A stretch of DNA of 15,696 nucleotides from Bacillota bacterium. Its GTDB lineage: Bacteria; Bacillota_I; Bacilli_A; RFN20; CAG-826. This document shows, one piece after another, positions 1-6,313 of this stretch. The stretch is taken from assembly GCA_023396795.1 (NCBI GenBank), contig JAEWUY010000132.1, positions 1 through 15,696 of the forward strand, in the 5' to 3' direction. Below the pieces are notes generated by a model. The model did not search any database. It was not told the origin of the DNA and saw only the letters and a program-made list of their open reading frames with translations. Both the position numbers and the translations under genes were made by a program. Every line of letters begins with the position of its first letter. Within the stretch, counting starts at the first letter, position 1.

Positions 1-83
1 GTTCTTGGCATAGCCAAGGATTCTATAATTTTCTTAGCTACTTCGTGAGAAAAATTATTAGTTAAATGCGTATTAAAATCCAT
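1..83 (-). CDS. possible 5' end of a leftward gene cut by the window edge
   Basis: An open frame reads leftward from an ATG at 83-81 to the window edge, giving 27 codons (begins MDFNTHLTNNF, continues HEVAKKIIESLAMPR). An in-frame TAA lies just upstream, so this ATG is the first possible start. The end of the fragment, a helix followed by a Pro-Arg pair, is loosely like the N-terminal region of NOP2/Sun-type rRNA cytosine methyltransferases. That is only an impression from a very short stretch. No good Shine-Dalgarno sequence precedes the ATG, which weakens the call. It would be divergent from pdp. Confidence 0.3.
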   Translation of the reverse strand, partial: MDFNTHLTNNFSHEVAKKIIESLAMPR

Positions 84-117
84 GTTTTTAGTTTAACAAG
101 ACGCCAGTTAAAAAGAT

Positions 118-146
118 ATTAAAACATGTCTTTAACATGTTATACT
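118..146 (+). promoter_or_regulatory. promoter of the pdp-dtd-mnmA cluster
   Basis: TATACT at 141-146 is preceded by TG at 138-139, which makes an extended -10 element. The -35 region about 17 bases upstream (ATTAAA, 118-123) is poor, as is usual with an extended -10. The start point would be near 153, only about 13 bases before the ATG at 166, so the untranslated leader would be very short; GAGG at 154-157 serves as the ribosome binding site. Confidence 0.5.
123..141. promoter_or_regulatory. candidate operator: AACATGT-N5-ACATGTT inverted repeat
   Basis: A perfect 7-bp inverted repeat (123-129 and 135-141) with a 5-base spacer sits between the -35 and -10 regions of the pdp promoter and overlaps the extended -10. 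Each arm contains the palindrome ACATGT, and the two copies are 11 bp apart, about one helical turn. This position suits a repressor that blocks polymerase. The regulator is not identifiable from the window. Confidence 0.4.
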
Positions 147-165
147 AAATTACGAGGTAAACATT

Positions 166-1467
166 ATGAGAATGGTCGATATTATCGTTAAAAAAAGAGA
201 TGGCAAAATTTTGACGAAAGAAGAAATTTCTTTTTTTGTTAAAGGCTATGTCAATAATACAATTCCCGATTATCAGGTCAGCGCTTTAGCTATGGCTATT
301 TTATTTCGAGGTATGAATAAGGAAGAAATTACAATTCTTACCGATTTAATGATGCATAGTGGTGACATTATTGACCTCAGTTCAATTAAAGGAGTTAAAG
401 CTGATAAACATTCAACTGGTGGGGTTGGTGATAAAACAAGTTTAGTTTTAGGACCGATGGTGGCAGCATGTGGAGTTAAAGTTGCCAAAATGAGTGGACG
501 CGGTCTTGGTCATACGGGTGGCACTTTAGACAAAATGGAAGCTATTCCTGGCATGAAAATTGCCATCCCTGAAGAAGCGTTTATTCGCCAAGTTAATGAA
601 GTCGGTTTAGCGATTGTCGGTCAGACAGGACATTTAGTGCCTGCTGATAAAAAATTATATTCACTACGTGACGTAACGGGAACAGTCGAATCAATTCCAC
701 TAATTGCCTCTTCAGTCATGTCAAAAAAACTTGCGAGTGGTAGTGACACAATTCTTCTTGATGTCAAATTTGGTAGTGGGGCATTTATGAAAGATTTAGA
801 TAGTGCCCGCCAATTAGCAAAAACAATGGTCGATATCGGTGATGGTTTGGGACGCGACACACGTGCAATTTTAACTGATATGGAACAACCTTTAGGTTTA
901 GCGGTTGGAAACGCGCTGGAAGTCAAGGAAGCAATCGATACGTTACAAGGCAACGGTCCACGTGATTTAATCGAACTTTGTCTCGAGGCCGGGGCGATTA
1001 TGCTTGAACAAGCGAAGGTTGTTACTGATTTAAAAAAAGGTCGTAAGCTTTTAGAAGAAGCTATCGAAAATGGCTCAGCTTTTAATAAATTAAAACAGAT
1101 GGTCAAAGCCCAAGGAGGCGATGTTTCCTATATTGAAAATCCTGAGAAATTCCCTCTTTCAAAATATATTGTCGAAATTCGTTCTGAAAACGAAGGCTAC
1201 GTTCGGCGCATTGAAGCTCTTGAAATTGGTGAATCCGCCATGCGTTTAGGCGCGGGACGTGAAACATATGATGACGTTATTGATATGTCGGCAGGTATCG
1301 TTTTAAATAAAAAAGTTGGCGATCACGTTCAAGTCGGCGACGTATTATGCGTTGTTCATACAAATAAAGATAATTTTACCAGTATCCTTGAAGATATTCG
1401 CTTATCGTTTAAGTTATCAAAAGATAAGCTTCAACCCTTACCGATCGTTCACGATTACATAAGATAA
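166..1467 (+). CDS. pdp: pyrimidine-nucleoside phosphorylase
   Basis: Cytosolic salvage enzyme that splits uridine, thymidine and deoxyuridine with phosphate into the base and (deoxy)ribose-1-phosphate. The 433-residue length equals that of Bacillus Pdp, and the N-terminus MRMVDIIVKKRDGK matches it nearly residue for residue, which fixes the start at 166 rather than at the internal ATG at 172. The family signature KMSGRGLGHTGGT begins at residue 108. The phosphate-binding stretch DKHSTGGVGDKTS begins at residue 80. A C-terminal biotinyl-like domain (about 345-433) includes LGAGRETYDD and KKVGDHVQVGD. GAGG at 154-157 lies 8 bases before the ATG. dtd follows after 6 bases. No deoxyribose-phosphate aldolase or cytidine deaminase gene, frequent partners of pdp, is next to it here. 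Confidence 0.97.
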   Translation: MRMVDIIVKKRDGKILTKEEISFFVKGYVNNTIPDYQVSALAMAILFRGMNKEEITILTDLMMHSGDIIDLSSIKGVKADKHSTGGVGDKTSLVLGPMVAACGVKVAKMSGRGLGHTGGTLDKMEAIPGMKIAIPEEAFIRQVNEVGLAIVGQTGHLVPADKKLYSLRDVTGTVESIPLIASSVMSKKLASGSDTILLDVKFGSGAFMKDLDSARQLAKTMVDIGDGLGRDTRAILTDMEQPLGLAVGNALEVKEAIDTLQGNGPRDLIELCLEAGAIMLEQAKVVTDLKKGRKLLEEAIENGSAFNKLKQMVKAQGGDVSYIENPEKFPLSKYIVEIRSENEGYVRRIEALEIGESAMRLGAGRETYDDVIDMSAGIVLNKKVGDHVQVGDVLCVVHTNKDNFTSILEDIRLSFKLSKDKLQPLPIVHDYIR

Positions 1468-1473
1468 AAAAAG

Positions 1474-1926
1474 ATGCGAGTTATTGTTCAAAACGTCAAA
1501 GACGCCAAGCTTTCGATTTCAAATCAACTTTACGCTGTAATTGATCAAGGCTACGTTTTATTAATAGGCTTTAAGGATGAAGATAACGAAACAATTGTCG
1601 ATAAAATGATTGATAAAATACTTAAGGTGCGCCTTTTTCAAGACGACAAGGGCAAAACAAATTTATCAATAATCGACATCGAGGGTGCTATTTTAGCAGT
1701 TCCACAATTTACTTTATATGCCGATTTAACTGGTGGTCGGAGGCCGTCTTTTACAAAAGCTTTAGCGCCCGAAAGGGCCAATCTTCTTTTCGATTACTTT
1801 GTTGTGCAACTTAAGAAGTTATACAAACAAGTCGAGTTTGGGGTTTTTGGAGCCGACATGAAAGTCAATCTCACAAATGACGGACCTTTTACGATTATTC
1901 TTGATTCCGAGGAACTATTTACATGA
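1474..1926 (+). CDS. dtd: D-aminoacyl-tRNA deacylase
   Basis: Removes D-amino acids (notably D-Tyr) and mischarged glycine from tRNA, recycling the tRNA. The 150 residues are the full family length. The Gly-cisPro hallmark lies in NDGPFT (G137-P138), and the TGGRRPSF and FGADMKVNL blocks are present. The other active-site motif, normally SQFTL, reads PQFTL here with Pro at residue 77. No strong ribosome binding site precedes the ATG; the gene starts 6 bases after pdp and is probably translated by coupling. Its TGA stop overlaps the mnmA start in ATGA. Its neighbours have nothing to do with D-amino acids, so the cluster looks like compaction rather than a pathway. Confidence 0.95.
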   Translation: MRVIVQNVKDAKLSISNQLYAVIDQGYVLLIGFKDEDNETIVDKMIDKILKVRLFQDDKGKTNLSIIDIEGAILAVPQFTLYADLTGGRRPSFTKALAPERANLLFDYFVVQLKKLYKQVEFGVFGADMKVNLTNDGPFTIILDSEELFT

Positions 1927-3062
1927 ATGGCAAACGTGTAATGCTTGGTTTATCAGGGGGCGTTGATTCGGCGGTGGCTGCTTATTTGCTTATTGAGCAA
2001 GGTTATGAAGTAATCGCTTGTTTTATGCGTAATTGGGATGCGATGGCGAACAATGACTACTTAGGTAATCCGACCGTTTTTGATCAGCAATGTCCACAAG
2101 AAAAAGATTATGATGATGCACTATCGGTTGCTAAAAGCTTAAATATTCCCTTGCTACGAATTGATTTTGTTAAAGAATATTGGAATGATGTTTTTTCCTA
2201 TTTCCTTCGTGAATATCAAGCAGGGCGAACACCAAATCCTGATGTATTTTGCAATAAATATATTAAATTTGATGCCTTTTTGGCTTTTGCAAAGAAAAAT
2301 AATTGCGATTTAATTGCGATGGGACATTACGCTCGTCGCGAGTTAATTGATGGGCATTACTACTTATGCAAAGCCAAAGACGCCAATAAAGATCAAACTT
2401 ACTTTCTGTCACAGCTAAGCGAAGAACAAATTGCTTCTTGTTTATTTCCGTTAGGAGAAATTACAAAAGATGAAGTTCGCCTCATTGCTAAAAAACTCAA
2501 TTTGTCAGTCGCTAATAAAAAAGATTCCACTGGGATATGTTTTATTGGTGAACGGCATTTCAAAGAGTTTCTTCATAATTATTTGCCTGCTCAGCAGGGA
2601 GACATAATCGATATAGCAACCAATCGAGTCATTGGGCAACATTCTGGGGCCATGTATTACACGATTGGTCAACACCGTGGACTTGGAGTTGGGGGTATCG
2701 CTCATCTTTCTTCAGAGGGGTGGTTTGTTGTCAAAAAAGATGTCAGCAAGAATATTGTCTACGTCGCAAGTGGCGCCCAAAGTCCTTATTTATATTCGGA
2801 TTATTGTTTGATCACTAACTTAAATGAATTTTCTTTCTTCCCTCTCGATGATCGGAATGTAAAAGCTAAATTTCGTTATCGTTCAGCTGATGTTGATGTA
2901 CACATTAGCAAACTGCAAAAAGATGTTTTAATGGTGAGATTCGCCCATCAACAAAAAGCCATCGCTACTGGTCAGGCTGCCGTTTTTTATGATGGCGCGG
3001 TGATGGTCGGCGGTGGCTTAATTACTGAAGTATACGCGAACGATGTTCGCATTGATAAATAA
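1923..3062 (+). CDS. mnmA: tRNA-specific 2-thiouridylase MnmA
   Basis: Puts sulfur on C2 of the wobble uridine (U34) of tRNA-Lys, tRNA-Glu and tRNA-Gln, using ATP and sulfur relayed from a cysteine desulfurase. It is complete at 379 residues. The ATP-pyrophosphatase PP-loop SGGVDS is at residues 10-15. The catalytic cysteines are C110 (in TPNPDVFCNKYIKF) and C206 (in STGICFIGER). YYTIGQHRGLGVGG marks the start of the C-terminal beta-barrel half. The ATG overlaps the dtd stop and has GAGG at 1909-1912, ten bases upstream. It ends two bases from the stop of the convergent ABC ATPase gene. A candidate terminator lies beyond, inside that gene. Confidence 0.97.
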   Translation: MNGKRVMLGLSGGVDSAVAAYLLIEQGYEVIACFMRNWDAMANNDYLGNPTVFDQQCPQEKDYDDALSVAKSLNIPLLRIDFVKEYWNDVFSYFLREYQAGRTPNPDVFCNKYIKFDAFLAFAKKNNCDLIAMGHYARRELIDGHYYLCKAKDANKDQTYFLSQLSEEQIASCLFPLGEITKDEVRLIAKKLNLSVANKKDSTGICFIGERHFKEFLHNYLPAQQGDIIDIATNRVIGQHSGAMYYTIGQHRGLGVGGIAHLSSEGWFVVKKDVSKNIVYVASGAQSPYLYSDYCLITNLNEFSFFPLDDRNVKAKFRYRSADVDVHISKLQKDVLMVRFAHQQKAIATGQAAVFYDGAVMVGGGLITEVYANDVRIDK

Positions 3063-3072
3063 ATTTATTTAT
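3055..3072. repeat. 18-bp AT-only palindrome spanning two convergent stop codons
   Basis: A perfect palindrome (9-bp arms, no loop, A/T only) covers the TAA of mnmA and the TAA of the facing ABC ATPase gene. It has no U-tract and would be a weak hairpin in RNA. In so AT-rich a sequence it may be chance. Confidence 0.5.
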
Positions 3073-3865
3073 TTAGTATGACAGTGTCCGGTAAAACATC
3101 ACCGGTTTTTTCACTAAATTTTTTGATGAGATCCTCAACGGTTAAATTGGCTTTTTCTTCATTGCGGCAGTCAAAAATTATTTTACCATCCGCCATCATA
3201 ATCAAGCGATTTCCATAACGAATAGCATCGCGCATATTGTGTGTCACCATGATTGTTGTCAAATTGGATTTTTGGACAATATCGTTAGTAATCCGCATGA
3301 CAATTTTGGCGGTTTCAGGATCTAAGGCAGCGGTATGTTCATCAAGCAAAAGAAGACGAGGACTATTCATGGTCGCCATCGTCAGTGTAACCGATTGACG
3401 TTGCCCGCCCGAAAGATTTTTCATCCGTTCGTTAAGACGTGTTTCAAGACCAAGTCCCAGTGGTTTTAAAAGTTCCTCAAAATACAAACGTTGTTTCTTT
3501 TTAAGACCCCAACTCAAATTAGTACTTTTTCCGCGATGATCGGCCAAAAACATATTTTCTTCAACCATCATATCGCCAATTGTCCCGATCATTGGGTCTT
3601 GAAAAACACGACCGATAAAACGTGAACGGCGGTGGTTTTTCATCGCGACAATATTTTGCCCATCAAGTAAGATGAGACCGCTATCGGGCTCAATCGATCC
3701 AGCAATAAGATTTAAAAGCGTTGACTTTCCAGAACCATTAGAGCCGATGATCGTAATAAATTCGCCATCTTCAATTTTGATATTGAGATGATCAATCGCG
3801 TGTTTGTTATTGCTACTTTGTCCTTCAAGCACAAAAGTTTTATCGAGGTTAATGATTTCAAGCAT
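3065..3865 (-). CDS. ABC importer ATP-binding protein, aromatic amino acid-type
   Basis: ATPase subunit that drives uptake through the adjacent permease. Over 266 residues it shows Walker A GSNGSGKST (41-49), Q-loop Q89, signature LSGGQRQ (151-157), Walker B LLLLDE (171-176), D-loop ALDP (180-183) and the switch histidine H209. It resembles the ATPases found with the tandem lipoprotein and permease upstream, a set predicted in Firmicutes to import tryptophan or related compounds (TrpXYZ-type). The start overlaps the permease end by 8 bases, and GAGGA about ten bases upstream is a good ribosome binding site. It is last in the operon. The 3' end carries a terminator for the opposite strand. The substrate is inferred from context, not from this subunit. 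Confidence 0.9.
   Translation of the reverse strand: MLEIINLDKTFVLEGQSSNNKHAIDHLNIKIEDGEFITIIGSNGSGKSTLLNLIAGSIEPDSGLILLDGQNIVAMKNHRRSRFIGRVFQDPMIGTIGDMMVEENMFLADHRGKSTNLSWGLKKKQRLYFEELLKPLGLGLETRLNERMKNLSGGQRQSVTLTMATMNSPRLLLLDEHTAALDPETAKIVMRITNDIVQKSNLTTIMVTHNMRDAIRYGNRLIMMADGKIIFDCRNEEKANLTVEDLIKKFSEKTGDVLPDTVILNK
3088..3111 (+). terminator. candidate intrinsic terminator of mnmA inside the facing gene
   Basis: CCGGT (3088-3092), an 8-base loop and ACCGG (3101-3105) are followed directly by six T. The stem has only 5 bp but four are G-C. It lies 26 bases past the mnmA stop, within the last codons of the oppositely oriented ATPase gene, so it doubles as coding sequence. Confidence 0.45.
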
Positions 3866-4817
3866 TGGCGTTTATTCCTCGATTCTTTAATTTCTTACGG
3901 ATACTATTAATGTGTTTTTTAAATAAGGGAATGCACAAAATCAAAATGAACAAGACAGCTTGAATAAGCTTTAAATAGCCGTTATCTTCAAGTAAACGCA
4001 TCGCTAAGTTGATGACTAGTTGATAAACAAACGCCCCAACCAATACACTAAGTAGGCTAATAGCGAAGTTTGGTTTACCATAAAGCATAATTGCTTCGCC
4101 AAGGAGAATACTTGCTAAAGCAATAACGATTGTTCCTTGTCCAAAAGTTGAGTTTGAAGTTAACATAAATTGTGAGAAAAGGGAACCACTCATCGCCACA
4201 ATGGCATTACTGATGATCAACCCAAGAATAACTCGCCCATCCGTGTCAATGCCTTGAGCGCGACTCATAATTTTGTTTTTGCCAGTTGCCCGAATTGTTA
4301 TTCCTAATTCAGTTCCAAAAAACCAATACAAGATGGCAATAACAGTACCAATTGTTAATAAACTGGTGATGATATAACCCCACTCCCCAATTAGATTTTT
4401 GAAAAATGAGAAAAGGGTTGTTATGCCCGGAAGAGAAATCGATCCGACGAAGTCACCAATGTGACTATATCCTTGTAATGAATTCGTAACTCCATTTAAT
4501 AACTGGGCAAGGGGCACACACATGACCATCGTTATAATTCCGGCCAACAAAGAGGGAATACGTAGTTTGGTGTGCAACACGCCAGTTAATAAACCCATTA
4601 TTCCTCCAGCGACAAAAGCAATCATAACTGCTACTACAGGGGGTATACCTAAGGCGATCATCAAGATCGTAACGGCGCCTCCTAAAGGAAAAACGCCTTC
4701 CGCTCCTAAATCAGCAATGTCTAAAACCCGATAGGCGATAAAGACACCGATGCCCAAAAGAGCATAGATGAGTCCTAAATTTAGCGAGTTAGTAAAGATG
4801 TTGTAGAAGACGTTCAT
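3858..4817 (-). CDS. ABC importer permease, BPD_transp_2 family
   Basis: Integral membrane subunit of 319 residues with about eight to nine hydrophobic segments, beginning near residue 13 and ending with a helix near 283-300 and a basic tail (KKHINSIRKKLKNR). The DLGAEGVFPLGGAV block near residue 36 and the cytoplasmic loop FGTELGITIRATGKNKIMSRAQGID near 167-191, which docks with the ATPase, are typical of permeases paired with ABC_sub_bind lipoproteins. It starts 9 bases after the lipoprotein stop with only a weak ribosome binding site, so coupled translation is likely. It overlaps the ATPase start by 8 bases. Confidence 0.9.
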   Translation of the reverse strand: MNVFYNIFTNSLNLGLIYALLGIGVFIAYRVLDIADLGAEGVFPLGGAVTILMIALGIPPVVAVMIAFVAGGIMGLLTGVLHTKLRIPSLLAGIITMVMCVPLAQLLNGVTNSLQGYSHIGDFVGSISLPGITTLFSFFKNLIGEWGYIITSLLTIGTVIAILYWFFGTELGITIRATGKNKIMSRAQGIDTDGRVILGLIISNAIVAMSGSLFSQFMLTSNSTFGQGTIVIALASILLGEAIMLYGKPNFAISLLSVLVGAFVYQLVINLAMRLLEDNGYLKLIQAVLFILILCIPLFKKHINSIRKKLKNRGINANA

Positions 4818-4826
4818 TTTATCTAC

Positions 4827-5795
4827 TTAATTATCGATTACTTCGTCAGCTTCTTCAAGCAAATCCGCAGGAAATGTTAAGCCGATGCCTTTGGCATTAT
4901 CAAGATCAAGAATTAAGGGTGTATCATCAAGAGTCCGCACTGGTAATTCCGTTATACTTGTGCCGTTAAGAATTTCAACAGCTATTTCGCCGGTAATTTT
5001 GCCAAGATCAAAGTAATTAATACTTAAAGTAGCGACAGCGCCAAGTTCAAGGTGGGCGGCTTCGCCTCCAATAATTGGAATATTCGCGGCATCAGTTTTG
5101 GCTCTTACTTCTGAGTAGGCCGAAACAAGAGTCGAATCAGTCGGGGTGTATAACCCATCAATGCCACCTTCAATTAAAGTGTCCATTGCGGCCCCAACTT
5201 GATTGGTTTCAGCAAAAGTTGCAAAAGCAAAATCTAAGCCAAATTCAGTAGCTGCGGCTTGAGCCATATCCTTTTGAATGACGGAGTTTGTCTCAGTCGA
5301 GCAATAGATCATACCGATTTTGTCGATGTTTAATCCTAGTTTAGTGAATAGTTCAATTTGTTCGCGAACTGGATTCATGTCACTTGTGCCGGTTATATTA
5401 TCATTAGGAGCGCTAGCGTCATCCATCAAACCAGAGTATTCGGGATCTGTCACGGCCGTAAATAGAATCGGAACGTCATTACCTTTTATTTCTCTGGCAG
5501 CAAGAAGGCCGCTGGCAGCAGGTGTGGCAATACCAAGGACCAAATCGCTTTCCCCAACAAGAGTTAAGGAAGACGAAGAAACCAGACTACCATCCGCATT
5601 GGCGTCTTTTAAATTAATGTCGTAAGCAATACCGGCCTCATCAAGAGCACTAACGAACCCATCATAAGCATCATTAAGCGGGGGAACGTTAACAAATTTG
5701 AGAACGCCGATTTGAACAGGTCCATTATCACAAGCACTGACGGCGATCATTGATGAGGCAGCAACAGCGGCTAGAAGTAAGCGTTTGATTTTCAT
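4827..5795 (-). CDS. ABC importer substrate-binding lipoprotein (ABC_sub_bind family)
   Basis: Extracellular solute receptor of 322 residues. It opens with a lipoprotein signal: KIKR, a hydrophobic stretch from 6 to 19, and the lipobox VSAC with the lipidated Cys at 22. The mature part has the periplasmic-binding-protein I fold, with family hallmarks LVLGIATPAA (about 86), PILFTAVTDPEYSGL (about 109) and GTSD (about 136). The family is known as the receptor of predicted tryptophan/tyrosine importers and some less defined ones. GGAG lies 7 bases before the ATG. Upstream are an intrinsic terminator and a leader ORF with six Tyr codons, which favours tyrosine or a tyrosine-related substrate. That assignment is inference. 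Confidence 0.9.
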   Translation of the reverse strand: MKIKRLLLAAVAASSMIAVSACDNGPVQIGVLKFVNVPPLNDAYDGFVSALDEAGIAYDINLKDANADGSLVSSSSLTLVGESDLVLGIATPAASGLLAAREIKGNDVPILFTAVTDPEYSGLMDDASAPNDNITGTSDMNPVREQIELFTKLGLNIDKIGMIYCSTETNSVIQKDMAQAAATEFGLDFAFATFAETNQVGAAMDTLIEGGIDGLYTPTDSTLVSAYSEVRAKTDAANIPIIGGEAAHLELGAVATLSINYFDLGKITGEIAVEILNGTSITELPVRTLDDTPLILDLDNAKGIGLTFPADLLEEADEVIDN

Positions 5796-5812
5796 ATTTT
5801 TTCTCCTTTATC

Positions 5813-5841
5813 AAATAAAACTCAGGTGTTTGGCACCTGAG
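5813..5841 (-). terminator. attenuator terminator ahead of the ABC importer operon
   Basis: Read leftward, CTCAGGTG (5841-5834), a 5-base loop and CACCTGAG (5828-5821) form a perfect 8-bp stem followed by TTTTATTT (5820-5813). It ends 17 bases before the lipoprotein ATG, between promoter and gene, so transcription must read through it. That makes it a regulatory terminator. The other strand lacks a U-tract. Confidence 0.85.
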
Positions 5842-5940
5842 TCGAGAATTTCTAGGAACTGATCAGGTGTCAACGATTTATCGTTTTTCACCTGGTAGCT
5901 ATGATCACTGTTATGACTTAGCGAAGTGGAAAAACGACTC
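5834..5940 (-). promoter_or_regulatory. mutually exclusive pairings of the importer attenuator
   Basis: Four copies of a CAGGTG/CACCTG element alternate in the leader RNA. Segment 1 is CAGGTG (5894-5889), segment 2 CACCTGA (5869-5863), segment 3 the terminator's left arm (5841-5834), and segment 4 its right arm (5828-5821). Segments 1 and 2 close a hairpin with an inner AACGAT/ATCGTT stem. Segments 2 and 3 can pair over 7 bp (CACCTGA/TCAGGTG), which would destroy the terminator. In addition GAGTCG (5940-5935), within the leader ORF just after its Tyr codons, can pair with CGACTC (5844-5839), which overlaps the base of the terminator. I do not recognise a known riboswitch aptamer or a T-box sequence here. 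Confidence 0.65.
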
Positions 5941-6010
5941 CTAAGTAATAATAGTAATAATAGGAAAAGGAACACTTTGAGAGATTAAAATTAGTTAATG
6001 CGGTTTTCAT
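5918..6010 (-). CDS. 30-residue leader peptide with six consecutive tyrosines
   Basis: The ORF runs from ATG at 6010 to TAA at 5918 and encodes MKTALTNFNLSKCSFS, then YYYYYY (residues 17-22, codons TAT/TAC at 5962-5945), then LGVVFPLR. An in-frame TAA sits two codons upstream of the ATG, so the start is unambiguous. GGTGA lies 8 bases before the ATG and AAAGGA further up; the ribosome binding site is usable but not strong. The ORF sits between a promoter and a regulatory terminator, in front of an importer family linked to aromatic amino acids. Together these are the hallmarks of a ribosome-mediated attenuator leader peptide. The peptide itself probably has no function after synthesis. It could instead be a chance ORF over a simple TAT/TAC repeat. 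Confidence 0.65.
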   Translation of the reverse strand: MKTALTNFNLSKCSFSYYYYYYLGVVFPLR

Positions 6011-6043
6011 AATTTATTTCACCAAGGTCCTTTTATGGAAGCA

Positions 6044-6072
6044 ATTATAACGGGAAAGAACTTTCTTGGGAA
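6044..6072 (-). promoter_or_regulatory. promoter of the importer operon and its leader
   Basis: Read leftward, TTCCCA (6072-6067), a 17-base spacer and a consensus TATAAT (6049-6044). Transcription would start near 6037, about 27 bases before the leader-peptide ATG. The -35 matches TTGACA at four of six positions. Confidence 0.55.
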
Positions 6073-6104
6073 GAGAAAATTTCGATTATTTTCGCTTATT
6101 TCGT

Positions 6105-6132
6105 TTGAATGGTTGCATAAATATGTTATATT
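6105..6132 (+). promoter_or_regulatory. alaS promoter
   Basis: TTGAAT (6105-6110), a 16-base spacer and TATATT (6127-6132) preceded by TG at 6124-6125 (extended -10). The start would be near 6138-6140, exactly where the basal stem of the T-box begins. It is divergent from the importer promoter, with about 30 bases between the two -35 elements. Confidence 0.65.
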
Positions 6133-6137
6133 TACTA

Positions 6138-6286
6138 CATTCAATAGAGGAACTAAGCTTAACAGCGTGCCACTCCTCTGAAGCGATTAATCCCCGCCGT
6201 TGGCTGCGTTAAAGCCCAATTGAGTGCATTATCAAAATGAATAAGGATGGTACCGCGAGTTAATCGTTCCTTAGTGGACGATTTTT
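6138..6286 (+). promoter_or_regulatory. alanine T-box riboswitch controlling alaS
   Basis: The T-box consensus AAGGATGGTACCGCG is at 6243-6257. Its UGGU would pair with ACCA, the 3' end of tRNA-Ala with discriminator A. Stem I is closed by an 8-bp basal helix (6138-6145 with 6219-6226, one G-U). Above it is an internal loop (AGAGGAACTAAGC on the left, AGCCCA on the right, 6213-6218), then TTAAC/GTTAA and GCCA/TGGC helices and a distal GAAGCGA bulge like that of glyQS leaders. GCC at 6214-6216 is the likely alanine specifier codon. A 4-bp hairpin at 6227-6239 takes the place of Stem III, and no Stem II is seen, so the leader is compact. Uncharged tRNA-Ala should stabilise the antiterminator AAGGA/TCCTT (6243-6247, 6268-6272). 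Confidence 0.92.
6262..6286 (+). terminator. T-box terminator hairpin of alaS
   Basis: AATCGT and CC (6262-6270, one bulged T) pair across a TTAGT loop with GG and ACGATT (6276-6283), followed by T residues to 6286. The left arm overlaps TCCTT, which the antiterminator needs, so the two structures exclude each other. Confidence 0.8.
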
Positions 6287-6313
6287 ATTTGTTTATAAAT
6301 AGAGGTAAAACCC

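Noticed and set aside
621..1106. 161-codon minus-strand open frame within pdp
   Set aside because: It is the antisense shadow of a highly conserved gene and has no family-like motif or ribosome binding site.
3036..3050. GCGAAC-GAT-GTTCGC hairpin near the end of mnmA as a terminator for the facing ATPase gene
   Set aside because: No T-tract follows on either strand; it is probably just codon sequence.
5320..5625. 101-codon + strand open frame within the lipoprotein gene
   Set aside because: Antisense to a well-recognised binding-protein gene; low-complexity Ser/Leu-rich composition and no start context.
5796..6010. TPP riboswitch on the minus strand, suggested by an ACCTGATC stretch
   Set aside because: The CUGAGA element and the GCGUAGGGAA-type 3' consensus are absent, and ACCTGATC is explained by the attenuator pairings.
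5796..6040. T-box for the importer operon on the minus strand
   Set aside because: No AGGGTGGNACCGCG-like antiterminator sequence is present ahead of the terminator.
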